Shown here one piece after another: positions 1-8,240 of a DNA stretch of 64,000 bases. Both the position numbers and the translations under genes were made by a program. Origin of the DNA: [Clostridium] innocuum (GTDB taxonomy: Bacteria; Bacillota_I; Bacilli_A; Erysipelotrichales; Erysipelotrichaceae); assembly GCA_012317185.1 (NCBI GenBank), contig CP048838.1, positions 4,340,001 through 4,404,000 on the forward strand, in the 5' to 3' direction. Under the pieces are notes generated by a model. It did no database searches. It saw nothing but the letters and a program-made list of their open reading frames with translations, and was not told where the DNA came from. Position 1 is the first letter of the stretch. Every line of letters starts with the position of its first letter.

Positions 1-585
1 GGTACGTACCCTCCGTATCCCCATATAAAGCAAATAGTCCAGTGGACTTTCCAGACAGGAGGAAGCTTTCCCAATAACATAAAACACATGAACTAGCAGC
101 ATGGCACCAATCACGGCATATAACATATTTCCATTATCAAGCAGAAGCGTCGCAAGCATGACCTCCACAACAATAAATGAAGAAACATTACGCTTATCGG
201 GCTGCGGTTCCTGAACCTCTTCCCATGCTTCCTCCATTTCCCGATCCGCAGACTGAAGCAGCTCTGTATGTTCTTTCTCCAGTAAGGCTGCAATTCTTTG
301 CATATAAAGATTTTGCAGCTCACACTGCGCAAGCTTTTTCTCCAGCTGTTCCTTCTGCATATCCAGCAGCTGCATATTTTTCTCCTGCAGCAGTTGTTCG
401 ATATCCGCAAGCGAAACATCCATTCTTCGCAATATTTTTATCCGCATTAGAATACGGACATGCTCCTGTGTGTAGCAGCGATAGCCGTTCTCATCCCGTA
501 TAACCTGCAGCAATCCCTTTTTCTCATACAGATTGATTGCTTTTTTACTTAATCCGGTTGTATCCGCAATCTCCTGAATTCTCAT
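1..585 (-). CDS. MerR-family transcriptional regulator with C-terminal membrane segment (3' end beyond window)
   Basis: The reading frame is open from an ATG at 585 to the window edge (195 codons). The N-terminus has a MerR winged-helix: residues 1-20 read MRIQEIADTTGLSKKAINLY, followed by EKKGLL and a GYRCYT wing. A Lys/Glu/Gln-rich coiled coil follows (about residues 60-120), then hydrophobic stretches (about 145-175) that look like membrane spans. MerR proteins normally bind spaced promoters as dimers and sense a ligand or redox cue. The membrane tail would tether this one. An AGGTGA ribosome site lies 6-7 bases before the ATG. The ligand is unknown and the C-terminus is not visible. Confidence 0.85.
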   Translation of the reverse strand, partial: MRIQEIADTTGLSKKAINLYEKKGLLQVIRDENGYRCYTQEHVRILMRIKILRRMDVSLADIEQLLQEKNMQLLDMQKEQLEKKLAQCELQNLYMQRIAALLEKEHTELLQSADREMEEAWEEVQEPQPDKRNVSSFIVVEVMLATLLLDNGNMLYAVIGAMLLVHVFYVIGKASSCLESPLDYLLYMGIRRVRT

Positions 586-747
586 ATTCTATCACCTCAT
601 GTTTGAGGCTATTGTACAGCAGTCCCCAGGGGAACGGTCAATAGCTTATGCTAAATTTATACAAATTTAATAAAGTCTACCTGAATAATTACAGAAAACA
701 GGCATATTACCAGTAGACAGAGCGGCATGATGCAAGAATACAAAAAT

Positions 748-777
748 GTCTGTAAAAGAATCATCTCTTACAGACAA
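748..777 (-). terminator. Terminator after ferritin gene
   Basis: A stem GTCTGTAA...TTACAGAC (748-775) lies just past the ferritin stop codon. On the minus strand it is followed by ATTTTTG, which fits an intrinsic terminator. Confidence 0.75.
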
Positions 778-790
778 CTGTGTGTTTCTC

Positions 791-1303
791 TTATAATACC
801 AGAGAAGGCGCGCTGTATGCACGGCCAGCCATTTCATTATCCAGCATGTACAGACTCTTAGGATCTGTGCCGAATAATTCGAATTTCTTCACCATATCCT
901 CTGCATTCTTTTCTTCCTCACCCTGTTCCTTTACAAACCAGTCCAGAAACTGCATCGTGCGATAGTCCTTCACCTCATGTGCAGCATCATAAATTGTATG
1001 AATCAGGCTGGTTACATAGCGCTCATGCTCCAACGCAAATTCCAGCGGATCCCTTAAGGCACCGCATACTTTATCCGGCTTATCCACCTGTTTCAGTGTG
1101 ATGTGTTCCCCGTTATTCTGCAAATACTGCAGAAGCAGCATTGCATGATCGCGTTCCTCCTGCGTCTGAATCATGTACCAGTTGGCAAAGCCATCCAGCC
1201 CCTGCTCCTGATAATAGAGAGAGAAATCAAGATACAGATATGCGGAGTACAGCTCCTTGTTAATCTGATCATTCAGCAATTCGGATACTTTTTTATCAAG
1301 CAT
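791..1303 (-). CDS. ftnA: Ferritin
   Basis: This is a 170-residue non-haem ferritin that would store iron after oxidising Fe(II). The four-helix fold is recognisable from ELYSAYLYLDFSLYY in helix A, the ferroxidase motif QEERDH in helix B, and EQGEEEKN in helix D. The length is normal for bacterial FtnA and no haem-binding Met motif is evident. Two in-frame ATG codons exist (1309 and 1303). The ribosome site AGGAGG is one base from the first and seven from the second, so 1303 is preferred. It is monocistronic, with its own terminator and a TATAAT-like -10 near 1318-1323. Confidence 0.93.
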   Translation of the reverse strand: MLDKKVSELLNDQINKELYSAYLYLDFSLYYQEQGLDGFANWYMIQTQEERDHAMLLLQYLQNNGEHITLKQVDKPDKVCGALRDPLEFALEHERYVTSLIHTIYDAAHEVKDYRTMQFLDWFVKEQGEEEKNAEDMVKKFELFGTDPKSLYMLDNEMAGRAYSAPSLVL

Positions 1304-1402
1304 AATCATACCTCCTGTGTATTATAGTATAAGTATACTCTGTATGGTTTGAATCCGGAAGTACCTTTTTACATTTTTTTACAATTTGTGACAGCTGTAT
1401 GA

Positions 1403-2836
1403 CTACTCCTTTGCGCGCTCCACCTTCAGCTTTTTGCCCTTGATGGTTTTCTGACGCAGCGCACGCAGCACCTGCAAGCCCTTACCATGCAGTATATCCA
1501 CATAGGACTGATAATCCTGTACCTGGATGACGCCGATATCATCCCCGCAGACCCCTTCTATTTCGCAAATGGCACCAACGATATCCCCGGGGCGGATTTT
1601 CTTTGTCTTCCCTCCGCCAAGATACAGCTTCATCATATCCTTGCGCAGTTCCTTCCCTTTTTCCTCTTTTTGAGATTTCGGAGTTCCCAGCTTTCTCAAT
1701 GTCTCAGCGTCCGCAATAACAGCTTCAAGCTCACTGCTGTCATGAAACTCCAGTGCATTCCCCAGATATTCTTCCAGCTCCTGAAGGCGGAAATCATCAT
1801 ATTGTGAAACAAAGGATATCGCGGTACCGCTTCGATCCAGTCTTGCAGAACGGCCGATACGGTGTATGTAGGTCTCTTTTTTATTTGGCATATCGTAATT
1901 GATAATATGCGTAACATCCTGTATATCAATGCCTCTTGCGGCAACATCCGTAGCGGTTAAAATACGAAGCTTCCCTAAACGAAAGTCCTTCATATTTTCC
2001 AGCCGGTCCTCCTGCAGCATACCGCCGTGCAGCTGATCGACACTGATGCCCTTATCATACAGCATACGGCATATTTCGCGAACATGCTCCTGTGTCTTTG
2101 CGAAGATGATACAGGATTCGGGAAGCTCCCTGCATAACAGCTTCAGCAGTGCCTGCGGCTTTTCGTGTTCCTTCAAACGGTATGCATAATGATGCATCTG
2201 CTCACTGACGGAGGTCTGCGACTCGATTTCCACAACTTCCGCCTGCTTCAGAAAGTCATGTGCAAGCTCCTGTATTTCCTGTGGCAGTGTTGCGGAGAAC
2301 ATGCAGACAGACGCGTTTTTTGGAAGACGAAAGAATATCTTCTGGACAGTTTCAATAAACCCCATATTCAGCATTTCATCCGCTTCATCGATAATGATAT
2401 AGCGGATTTTATCTGTTCGAAGGGTTCCCTGCTCCAGATGGTCAAGCACTCTTCCCGGTGTTCCTGCGACAACATGGGTCCGCTGCTTTACATCCTGTGC
2501 CTGAAAACGGAAGGGCTGTTTCCCGAATACGGCAGCCGTCTTAATGCGCTTATAGGCACCGATGTTATCAAATTCTCCCTTGATCTGCAGGGCAAGCTCT
2601 CTGGTCGGACTCAGTACCAAAGCCTGAGGTGAGCGTTCCTCCCAGATCAGGTCCTGTATGATAGGTATCGCAAAGGATGCGGTCTTTCCGCTTCCGGTTC
2701 TGGATTTCACCAGAATATCCTTCTTTTCCAGCATGAGCGGTATGACAGCCTCCTGTACCGGCAGCGGACTTTGATAGCCCAGTGTATGCAGAGCCTCACA
2801 GATGGAGGCATCCAGCTTATAATCTTCAAATTTCAT
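1403..2836 (-). CDS. dbpA: DEAD-box ATP-dependent RNA helicase, DbpA/YxiN-like
   Basis: This 477-residue protein has the full DEAD-box set: Q-motif region PLPVQEAVIPLML, Walker A SRTGSGKT, PTREL, TPGR, DEAD, SAT, and the second RecA domain with ARGID and HRIGRSAR. The C-terminal ~75 residues match the DbpA RNA-binding domain, which targets 23S rRNA hairpin 92 in characterised members, so a role in 50S assembly is likely. The start is ATG 2836, preceded by AGGTGAT. An upstream in-frame GTG (2845) overlaps that ribosome site and is rejected. It stands alone between ferritin and the micropeptide genes. Confidence 0.92.
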   Translation of the reverse strand: MKFEDYKLDASICEALHTLGYQSPLPVQEAVIPLMLEKKDILVKSRTGSGKTASFAIPIIQDLIWEERSPQALVLSPTRELALQIKGEFDNIGAYKRIKTAAVFGKQPFRFQAQDVKQRTHVVAGTPGRVLDHLEQGTLRTDKIRYIIIDEADEMLNMGFIETVQKIFFRLPKNASVCMFSATLPQEIQELAHDFLKQAEVVEIESQTSVSEQMHHYAYRLKEHEKPQALLKLLCRELPESCIIFAKTQEHVREICRMLYDKGISVDQLHGGMLQEDRLENMKDFRLGKLRILTATDVAARGIDIQDVTHIINYDMPNKKETYIHRIGRSARLDRSGTAISFVSQYDDFRLQELEEYLGNALEFHDSSELEAVIADAETLRKLGTPKSQKEEKGKELRKDMMKLYLGGGKTKKIRPGDIVGAICEIEGVCGDDIGVIQVQDYQSYVDILHGKGLQVLRALRQKTIKGKKLKVERAKE

Positions 2837-2926
2837 GTTTATCACCTATATGTTTCAGCTTTCCTACCTATTATACGGGATAACGTATGGAAACGCAAAG
2901 ACAGTCTGCAGGAAATATTACAAAAC

Positions 2927-2981
2927 TGTAATCTTGCTGTAAGCAGAAACACACGACAAACCAGTGTGCATACGATATAAT
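2927..2981 (+). promoter_or_regulatory. Activator-type promoter of first micropeptide gene
   Basis: Two TGTAA boxes (2927-2931 and 2938-2942) lie exactly 11 bp apart. They are followed by CACACGAC (2950-2957), an 18-base gap and TATAAT (2976-2981). The -35 position reads ACGACA, a weak match to TTGACA. An 11-bp direct repeat just upstream of a weak -35 is what OmpR/PhoB-type response regulators use. The same layout recurs at 3380-3434. Confidence 0.65.
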
Positions 2982-3008
2982 GCAGATAGAAAAAAGGAGG
3001 AGATGGAG

Positions 3009-3074
3009 ATGAAAAAGCTGTTGAGCTGGATTGGCACTGCACTCTGTTTGGCATTCTTTGGATATCATGCCTGA
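3009..3074 (+). CDS. Micropeptide 1 (21 aa), Cys-containing, hydrophobic
   Basis: The ORF starts at ATG 3009, eight bases after a strong AAGGAGG, and encodes 21 residues. It begins MKKLLSW and has Cys13, Phe16, Gly18 and Tyr19 in the segment CLAFFGY. It has its own promoter (TATAAT at 2976) and a terminator at 3111-3133, so it is a complete tiny transcription unit. It aligns without gaps to the peptide at 3463. It could be a small membrane protein or a peptide-signal precursor. The function is unknown, and no AgrB-type processing protein is in the window. Confidence 0.6.
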   Translation: MKKLLSWIGTALCLAFFGYHA

Positions 3075-3110
3075 ACATCAGATTTGACATCTTTCCTTTT
3101 TCATTGCAAT

Positions 3111-3133
3111 AGGCGCCAAGAGGCGCTTTTTTT
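3111..3133 (+). terminator. Terminator of micropeptide 1
   Basis: A GCGCC-AAGA-GGCGC stem is followed directly by a run of seven T on the plus strand, a textbook intrinsic terminator about 40 bases past the peptide stop. Confidence 0.85.
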
Positions 3134-3379
3134 GCTTACCTGTTTTCAGCCTTAATCAAATGAAACAACAACCACGGCAGCTATGTAAAAGGAGAATGGC
3201 TGCGGATACTCATGTTGCTTTTCTGATTCTGAATGAAATGCACAGGATTTTATATAGGATGTAAGGAACAGTATGATTACTGGTATTTGCTTAACAATAA
3301 AATCAGAATATGATGTTGTCTGTATGCGACGTTATACAGAACGAAATAAACGATTAGCCTGTCATTCAGCTAACAGGAT

Positions 3380-3434
3380 TGTAAGCAAAGTGTAAGTAAA
3401 TTCACACGACGAAGTAAAGTGCTTCCGGTATACT
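3380..3434 (+). promoter_or_regulatory. Activator-type promoter of second micropeptide gene
   Basis: Two TGTAAG boxes (3380-3385, 3391-3396) are 11 bp apart, then CACACGAC (3403-3410), an 18-base gap and TATACT (3429-3434). Every spacing equals that of the promoter at 2927-2981, while the sequence between the boxes differs. This argues that the boxes are under selection. Confidence 0.65.
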
Positions 3435-3462
3435 ATAGGTGTAAGACAGGAGGGACGCTACC

Positions 3463-3543
3463 ATGAAAAAATTCATAGAAATTGCAGAAGCAATCGCATG
3501 TATCCTGTTTCTGGGATACCGTGAGGAAAACTTTATCCGATAA
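3463..3543 (+). CDS. Micropeptide 2 (26 aa), paralogue of micropeptide 1
   Basis: The start is ATG 3463, eight bases after AGGAGGG. The 26 residues begin MKKFIEIAEAIA, continue CILFLGY and end in a charged tail REENFIR. Cys13, Phe16, Gly18 and Tyr19 fall at the same positions as in the peptide at 3009. It has its own promoter (3380-3434) and terminator (3575-3608). A hydrophobic N-part with one Cys and a charged tail is loosely like AgrD-type cyclic peptide precursors, but that is only a possibility. Confidence 0.6.
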   Translation: MKKFIEIAEAIACILFLGYREENFIR

Positions 3544-3574
3544 CTTCCCACAGCAGTATCGCGCTGTGTAATAT

Positions 3575-3608
3575 AAATCAGGCACCCTGCTGTTGCATGG
3601 GTGCCCTT
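3575..3608. terminator. Bidirectional hairpin between micropeptide 2 and MATE gene
   Basis: GGCACCC...GGGTGCC (stem 7 bp) is followed on the plus strand by CTTTATATTTCTTTT. It can end the micropeptide 2 transcript, and possibly the convergent MATE transcript, although the minus side has no good T-run. Confidence 0.6.
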
Positions 3609-5002
3609 TATATTTCTTTTACAGTTTCTTCTGAAGGCTGTATCCTTTCTGTTTCTGTAAGAATCGCGGAGTGCTCCCAGCGATGTCTGAGATAAATGGC
3701 TTGTGCCAGTATACATTCAAAGATATTGCTGAGCAGCATTGCCAGCCATATTCCTGTAATGCCAAGGCTCGTAAAGCGATGAAACAGCAGAATCATCGGA
3801 ATGCGAAATGCCCAAAGACGCATCATGGATAAGATAAAGGTATAATTCGTATGACCGGAGCCATTGAACACACCATCATTCAGGTTGATATACCATCCCA
3901 TGAAAACACCGCACAGCAAGGCAAAGAATGCATATTCCTGTGTTAGCTCCATAAGCTGCGTAGATGCGTTTGGTACAAACAAATGTATAAACGGTGTGAT
4001 TACGAGCATTCCGATAATGGTCAGAGTAGATGAGAAAAGTGTTGACAGCTTCATCGCTGTATGAAATGCCTTTCGTGCACGCTCTGTATTGCCGGCTCCC
4101 AGATTCTGACCGACAAAGGTTGCCAGTACAGCTCCAATCGACATGACGGGAATATAGGCAAGCGTCACCATTTTTGCGCCGACACCGTATGCCGATATGG
4201 CAACAGCACCATAGTAGACGATATATTTGTTCATGATGACAAAGCCCAGATTTTCAAGAAACTGGCCGCTTGCGGCAGGTATACAAAGCTTCAGTATGAT
4301 TTTTCCATCCGCTGCATGAAACGGATATGCCCGAAAATCGATATGTACAGGAAAGGCTTTATCATGCAGACGCCGCCATGCAATCGGTACCATAACCAGC
4401 TTGGATACAACCGTGGCAATCGCAGCACCAAGGATACCGAAGTGAAAAACAAAAATGAATATCGGATCCAGAATAGCATTCAGCAGGGAAGCGCACATAT
4501 TCAGCTTTACACCGGATCGGCTGTCCCCCGCACTCTGTCGCATTGCCATATAGAGGTTCAGCATAAGAAGGCCGATATAGTCAAAGGAAATTCCGAGCAG
4601 ATATTGATAACTGGTATCATAAATTTCCTTCGGGGTATCCAGCCAGCTTAGAATCGGATGCAGCAGAAGCAGTGTTCCTATGCTCAGTACAATGGCAAAG
4701 CCTATCGCAAAGTATAGAAGAGCAGTAGCGAAACGACAGGCGTCCCCCTTTTGATTGGCCCCAAGCCGCGTGGATAGTAAAGCAATCGCAGCCGCACTAA
4801 GCCCCATGGCAACACTTTGTGCACACCACATAATAGGACCGACAAGCGAAACGGCGCCAACCTGAAGCTCACCAAGCTGTCCGACCCAGAAGGTATCAAT
4901 GATATTGTAGAGGGAGTTGACCAGATTCAGCACGAACAGCGGTACAGCCATGCGCAGCAATGCCTTTGTCAGATTTCCCTGTAATATACCCTTTTCCTGC
5001 AT
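3608..5002 (-). CDS. MATE-family multidrug/cation efflux transporter
   Basis: This 464-residue membrane protein has about 12 hydrophobic segments. The N-terminal pattern is that of a MatE domain (MAVPLFVLNLVNSLYNIIDTFWVG, with the IDTFWVGQLG loop), and a second repeat begins near residue 235. MATE proteins export cationic drugs or metabolites in exchange for Na+ or H+. The start ATG 5002 follows GGGGAG with good spacing. The gene is single and convergent with the micropeptide genes. The substrate cannot be predicted. Confidence 0.9.
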   Translation of the reverse strand: MQEKGILQGNLTKALLRMAVPLFVLNLVNSLYNIIDTFWVGQLGELQVGAVSLVGPIMWCAQSVAMGLSAAAIALLSTRLGANQKGDACRFATALLYFAIGFAIVLSIGTLLLLHPILSWLDTPKEIYDTSYQYLLGISFDYIGLLMLNLYMAMRQSAGDSRSGVKLNMCASLLNAILDPIFIFVFHFGILGAAIATVVSKLVMVPIAWRRLHDKAFPVHIDFRAYPFHAADGKIILKLCIPAASGQFLENLGFVIMNKYIVYYGAVAISAYGVGAKMVTLAYIPVMSIGAVLATFVGQNLGAGNTERARKAFHTAMKLSTLFSSTLTIIGMLVITPFIHLFVPNASTQLMELTQEYAFFALLCGVFMGWYINLNDGVFNGSGHTNYTFILSMMRLWAFRIPMILLFHRFTSLGITGIWLAMLLSNIFECILAQAIYLRHRWEHSAILTETERIQPSEETVKEI

Positions 5003-5167
5003 TGGTATCTCCCCTTTCTGTATTGTTATATCATAGCATATTTTCTACCCTTCGCCTATAGATATAGAGGGGTGAAAAAATAAGAAGACGGTGTGTTTCA
5101 TTCTTTTTCATAAATAAATGTTAAACAGTATGCTGCATGTGATATCCTTATAATGCGAGGTGAGTAT

Positions 5168-6157
5168 ATGAAAAAGGGTTATAGAAATAAGATAACGGAT
5201 GTTAAAGGTGTCCGTGTCGGACATAAAACAATAGCGGCGGGTAACGTACAGACCGGTGTTACGGTAATCCTGCCGACAGAGGGTGATATTTTTCGTGAGA
5301 AGCTGACAGCTTCATGCCATGTGATCAATGGCTTTGGAAAGACCGGCGGATTGATACAGCTGGAGGAGCTTGGTGTACTGGAAAGTCCGATCGCATTGAC
5401 AAATACGCTGTGTGTGGGGACTGTTCAGCAGGCATTGGTGCGCTATATGCTGCAGGATCATCCGGAAATCGGTACGACGAGCGGCACTGTGAATGTAGTG
5501 GTTGGGGAATGCAATGACGGATATCTGAATGATATACGGGCATGCAGCATTCAGGAGTCAAATGTATATGAGGCGATTGCGGATGCAGGGAAGGATTTTG
5601 CACTTGGGGCTGTGGGAGCAGGTCGCGGTATGAGTTGCTTCGAAATGAAGGGAGGTATCGGTTCCGCGTCAAGAGTGCTGGAATTAAATGGAGAAGAATA
5701 TACGGTGGGGCTTCTCGTCTTATCTAATTTCGGATTAAAGAATGATTATATCAAGGAAAACGTATCCTTTCATGATTCTGTGAAGGAACAGGTGGAGCAG
5801 GGCAGTATTATAATAATCCTGGCAACAGATATACCTATGTCAGATAGACAGCTGAAGCGTGTATGCAAACGTATGCCGGTGGCACTCGCCCGCCTTGGTT
5901 CACATCTAGGAAATGGCAGTGGCGATATTGCGATTGCCTTTTCCACAGCAAATAAAATTCCTCATTCCGCTGATTGCTCATTTATATCGCAAACTATTCT
6001 TCATGAGCAGCAGATTGACAAGGTTTTCCGTGCTGGCATCGAAGCCTGTGAGGAAGCGATACAAAGCTCTCTGGACGCTGCGGAAACGGTAGTCGGAAGA
6101 GAGGGCCATTGCAGGTATAGCTTACAGGATACTGTAGCAGAAATGAAGAAAGGATAA
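5168..6157 (+). CDS. P1-family (DmpA/NylC-like) self-processing peptidase
   Basis: The 329-residue protein matches the P1 (S58) family of N-terminal nucleophile aminopeptidases. It starts ITDVKGVRVGH, has ALTNTLCVGTV, GEC.DG.L, and the autoprocessing region LARLGSHLGNGSGD followed by IAIAFSTAN. In DmpA the precursor is cut before the Ser of this Gly-Ser pair to expose the nucleophile, here about residue 244. Family members cleave D- or beta-amino acyl peptides. The start is ATG 5168 after GAGGTGAG; the upstream in-frame start at 5153 lacks such a site. Substrate unknown. Confidence 0.88.
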   Translation: MKKGYRNKITDVKGVRVGHKTIAAGNVQTGVTVILPTEGDIFREKLTASCHVINGFGKTGGLIQLEELGVLESPIALTNTLCVGTVQQALVRYMLQDHPEIGTTSGTVNVVVGECNDGYLNDIRACSIQESNVYEAIADAGKDFALGAVGAGRGMSCFEMKGGIGSASRVLELNGEEYTVGLLVLSNFGLKNDYIKENVSFHDSVKEQVEQGSIIIILATDIPMSDRQLKRVCKRMPVALARLGSHLGNGSGDIAIAFSTANKIPHSADCSFISQTILHEQQIDKVFRAGIEACEEAIQSSLDAAETVVGREGHCRYSLQDTVAEMKKG

Positions 6158-6186
6158 GACTGTTAGTAAACAGTATCAAGAATGAG

Positions 6187-6221
6187 AAAGGGTGATGCTT
6201 GAAATTGCTTCACCCTTTTTG
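6187..6221. terminator. Bidirectional terminator
   Basis: AAAGGGTGA...TCACCCTTT followed by TTT sits between two convergent genes and has A/T runs on both sides, so it can serve both. Confidence 0.8.
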
Positions 6222-6222
6222 A

Positions 6223-8103
6223 CTATGCATCTGCTATTGACATTTTGATGTACTTTTGCAGTTCTGAATCACAGCAATAGATATAGCACCCCTTCATCCC
6301 TCTTGTCATCAACGTGTAATACGTATTCAGTATAATCTGTCGTTCAATATGTTTTGCCTTCTCCGGATTCTCACGATACAGCTTTTTCAGCCCCTTTACA
6401 GAAGAATCCGTTTTCGCTCTCTGCCTGTAGTCAGTCACAAGCTCATTGTTTTCATAGCGAAGATCTTCACCAATAATAACTCCTACATAATCAAATTCAA
6501 GCCCCTGTGTAGTATGAATGCACCCTACTTGATGAACAGATCCCTGACTTATTGCATATGGATCACCAGCATCCAGATTCCAGCTCATTTTGAAATCACC
6601 AATTACAATGTCATCGTGATTCGGATCACTTCTGCCGGCTTTTTCCCACTCCCAGCAGTATCCCGCCAATATTCTGGCTTTCCCTGATTCATCATTTTTT
6701 TCACAAATCATAGCTCTTAATTCATTTGGATCATCAATGACACGAAAATCAAAGCTGATATCCTTGAAATTGAAATTTGCTGTTTCTTCCAGCTGCAGCA
6801 TATTTCTTATCCAGGCAAGATATCCATCCGATCCGTTACAGCGAAACTGTGAATGTAATTCATATTGTATAACCTCTGCATTTTGTAGCTGTGCCTGTTT
6901 TTGAAACTCGGAGATACTTCCAAAATCACGAAAATGAACACGCTGATAGGAATCGATAAAGAAAACGGTAAAGAGTGATGAACTTATCAGCTCCTGTATC
7001 TGGTTTTCACCTTTTTGAAACATACCTGATTTTTCTCGTAATCTATGCGCTTCATCCACAATCAAAAAATCATAATCATTTGGTTGCTGCTGATAAAATT
7101 TATCCGGTGCAGCGAACAGTGATTTGATTTTGTTTTTCTTCATTTTCCCGGCAAGTCTATCTATATACACGTTGCGTGGAGCCGCATTCTTTGTTATATA
7201 TTGTCCAAACATGTCTTCCTTCAGCAGATTCACCATCGCATTTACAGCAATCACGGACTTCCCTGTTCCTGAGCCGCCTTTTGCAATCATTACCCGTTTT
7301 CTTTTATCCTTTTGACATAATCTGGCCATATAAAGTATTTCTTCAAAGACCACTTTCTGTGTATCCAGCATTGTAAATTCCTGATTTCCATCCAGCATAG
7401 AAGAAATGCAGTCCTGAAGACTCTTGGAGGGTCGAATTCTACCATTTTCTATTAGATACAGTACCTCCTTATGATCACCTTGTTTTAAATGCTTTTTGAT
7501 AAATTCCCGCAGTCTTGGAATCTCTCCCTGAGTGAATAATGGTGATTTTTCAATACATGCATTATAAATTGGATTTATGATATTTTGCTCTTTCTCTAAA
7601 TCATAATTATGAAGATATGCACAGGGATACAGCTGTATGTCCTTTTTGCCTACTTCCTCAATATAATCATTCATATGCTGCACATAGGACCAGGCCTGAT
7701 AACAAGGATGAACAACACGGTGTACCCCCTTCCCCAACGCTGTCATCACCTCGGTATTTATCAAATCATCGCGGTTAAATACCGTTTCCACACGTTCCCA
7801 TTGCTTTAACTCAATGATAATAGCACTTGCTTTTCCGTTATGATCATATCCAGACATGATAAAATCTACACGCTTATTCGTTTTGGGAATATTGTATTCA
7901 ATAGCTACTCCACAAGCATCCGGTATATGCGAATCATTTAATACCTTATACATATATTGAAGTGAATTTTTCCATGACATCACTTCTTTTTTACTCGTAT
8001 GGATGTGCATATGCTCATAAAGCTTCTCCTCTAAAAGATGAGGTATTTTATCAAGGTCCATATCCATTCTGAAATCATATTTTGTCCCTTCGTATATTAA
8101 CAT
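6223..8103 (-). CDS. PD-(D/E)XK nuclease-SF1 helicase (DUF2075-type) fusion
   Basis: The 626-residue protein has two parts. Residues ~60-105 carry a PD-(D/E)XK-like core (Asp80 in RVDF, then Glu98-x-Lys100 in IIIELKQ). From about residue 230 it is a DUF2075/Schlafen-type helicase with Walker A GGSGTGKS, Walker B VDEAHRL, an SYQ/QFRC motif, and C-terminal HTTQGLEFDYVG and TLMTRGMKG. The family is poorly characterised; the domains suggest ATP-dependent nucleic acid cleavage or remodelling. It is divergently transcribed from cas3, so a defence role is an inference from position. The start has GGAGG nine bases upstream and a TATAAT -10 near 8150. Confidence 0.8.
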   Translation of the reverse strand: MLIYEGTKYDFRMDMDLDKIPHLLEEKLYEHMHIHTSKKEVMSWKNSLQYMYKVLNDSHIPDACGVAIEYNIPKTNKRVDFIMSGYDHNGKASAIIIELKQWERVETVFNRDDLINTEVMTALGKGVHRVVHPCYQAWSYVQHMNDYIEEVGKKDIQLYPCAYLHNYDLEKEQNIINPIYNACIEKSPLFTQGEIPRLREFIKKHLKQGDHKEVLYLIENGRIRPSKSLQDCISSMLDGNQEFTMLDTQKVVFEEILYMARLCQKDKRKRVMIAKGGSGTGKSVIAVNAMVNLLKEDMFGQYITKNAAPRNVYIDRLAGKMKKNKIKSLFAAPDKFYQQQPNDYDFLIVDEAHRLREKSGMFQKGENQIQELISSSLFTVFFIDSYQRVHFRDFGSISEFQKQAQLQNAEVIQYELHSQFRCNGSDGYLAWIRNMLQLEETANFNFKDISFDFRVIDDPNELRAMICEKNDESGKARILAGYCWEWEKAGRSDPNHDDIVIGDFKMSWNLDAGDPYAISQGSVHQVGCIHTTQGLEFDYVGVIIGEDLRYENNELVTDYRQRAKTDSSVKGLKKLYRENPEKAKHIERQIILNTYYTLMTRGMKGCYIYCCDSELQKYIKMSIADA

Positions 8104-8190
8104 ATCTAATTACCTCCATAATTACAGGTTATTTTTAACATTCTCTTACATTATACCTCAGTTATCAATTTATTCAATGAAACATTGATA

Positions 8191-8219
8191 TTGACACGTC
8201 TTTATGTAAGCGCTATTAT
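8191..8219 (+). promoter_or_regulatory. Promoter of cas3
   Basis: TTGACA (8191-8196), 17 bases, TATTAT (8214-8219): a near-consensus housekeeping promoter. The predicted transcript start (about 8226) lies past the ATG at 8223, which rules that codon out and supports ATG 8241 as the cas3 start. Confidence 0.8.
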
Positions 8220-8240
8220 TTAATGGACAGGGGTGGGAGT

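Noticed and set aside
2842..3090. Minus-strand frames of 65-82 codons over the micropeptide 1 region
   Set aside because: They run antisense to a strong promoter, ribosome site and terminator and have no ribosome site or protein-like composition.
3196..3264. 22-codon plus-strand ORF starting MAADTHVAF after GGAGA
   Set aside because: The ribosome site touches the start codon and there is no promoter or terminator comparable to the two micropeptide units.
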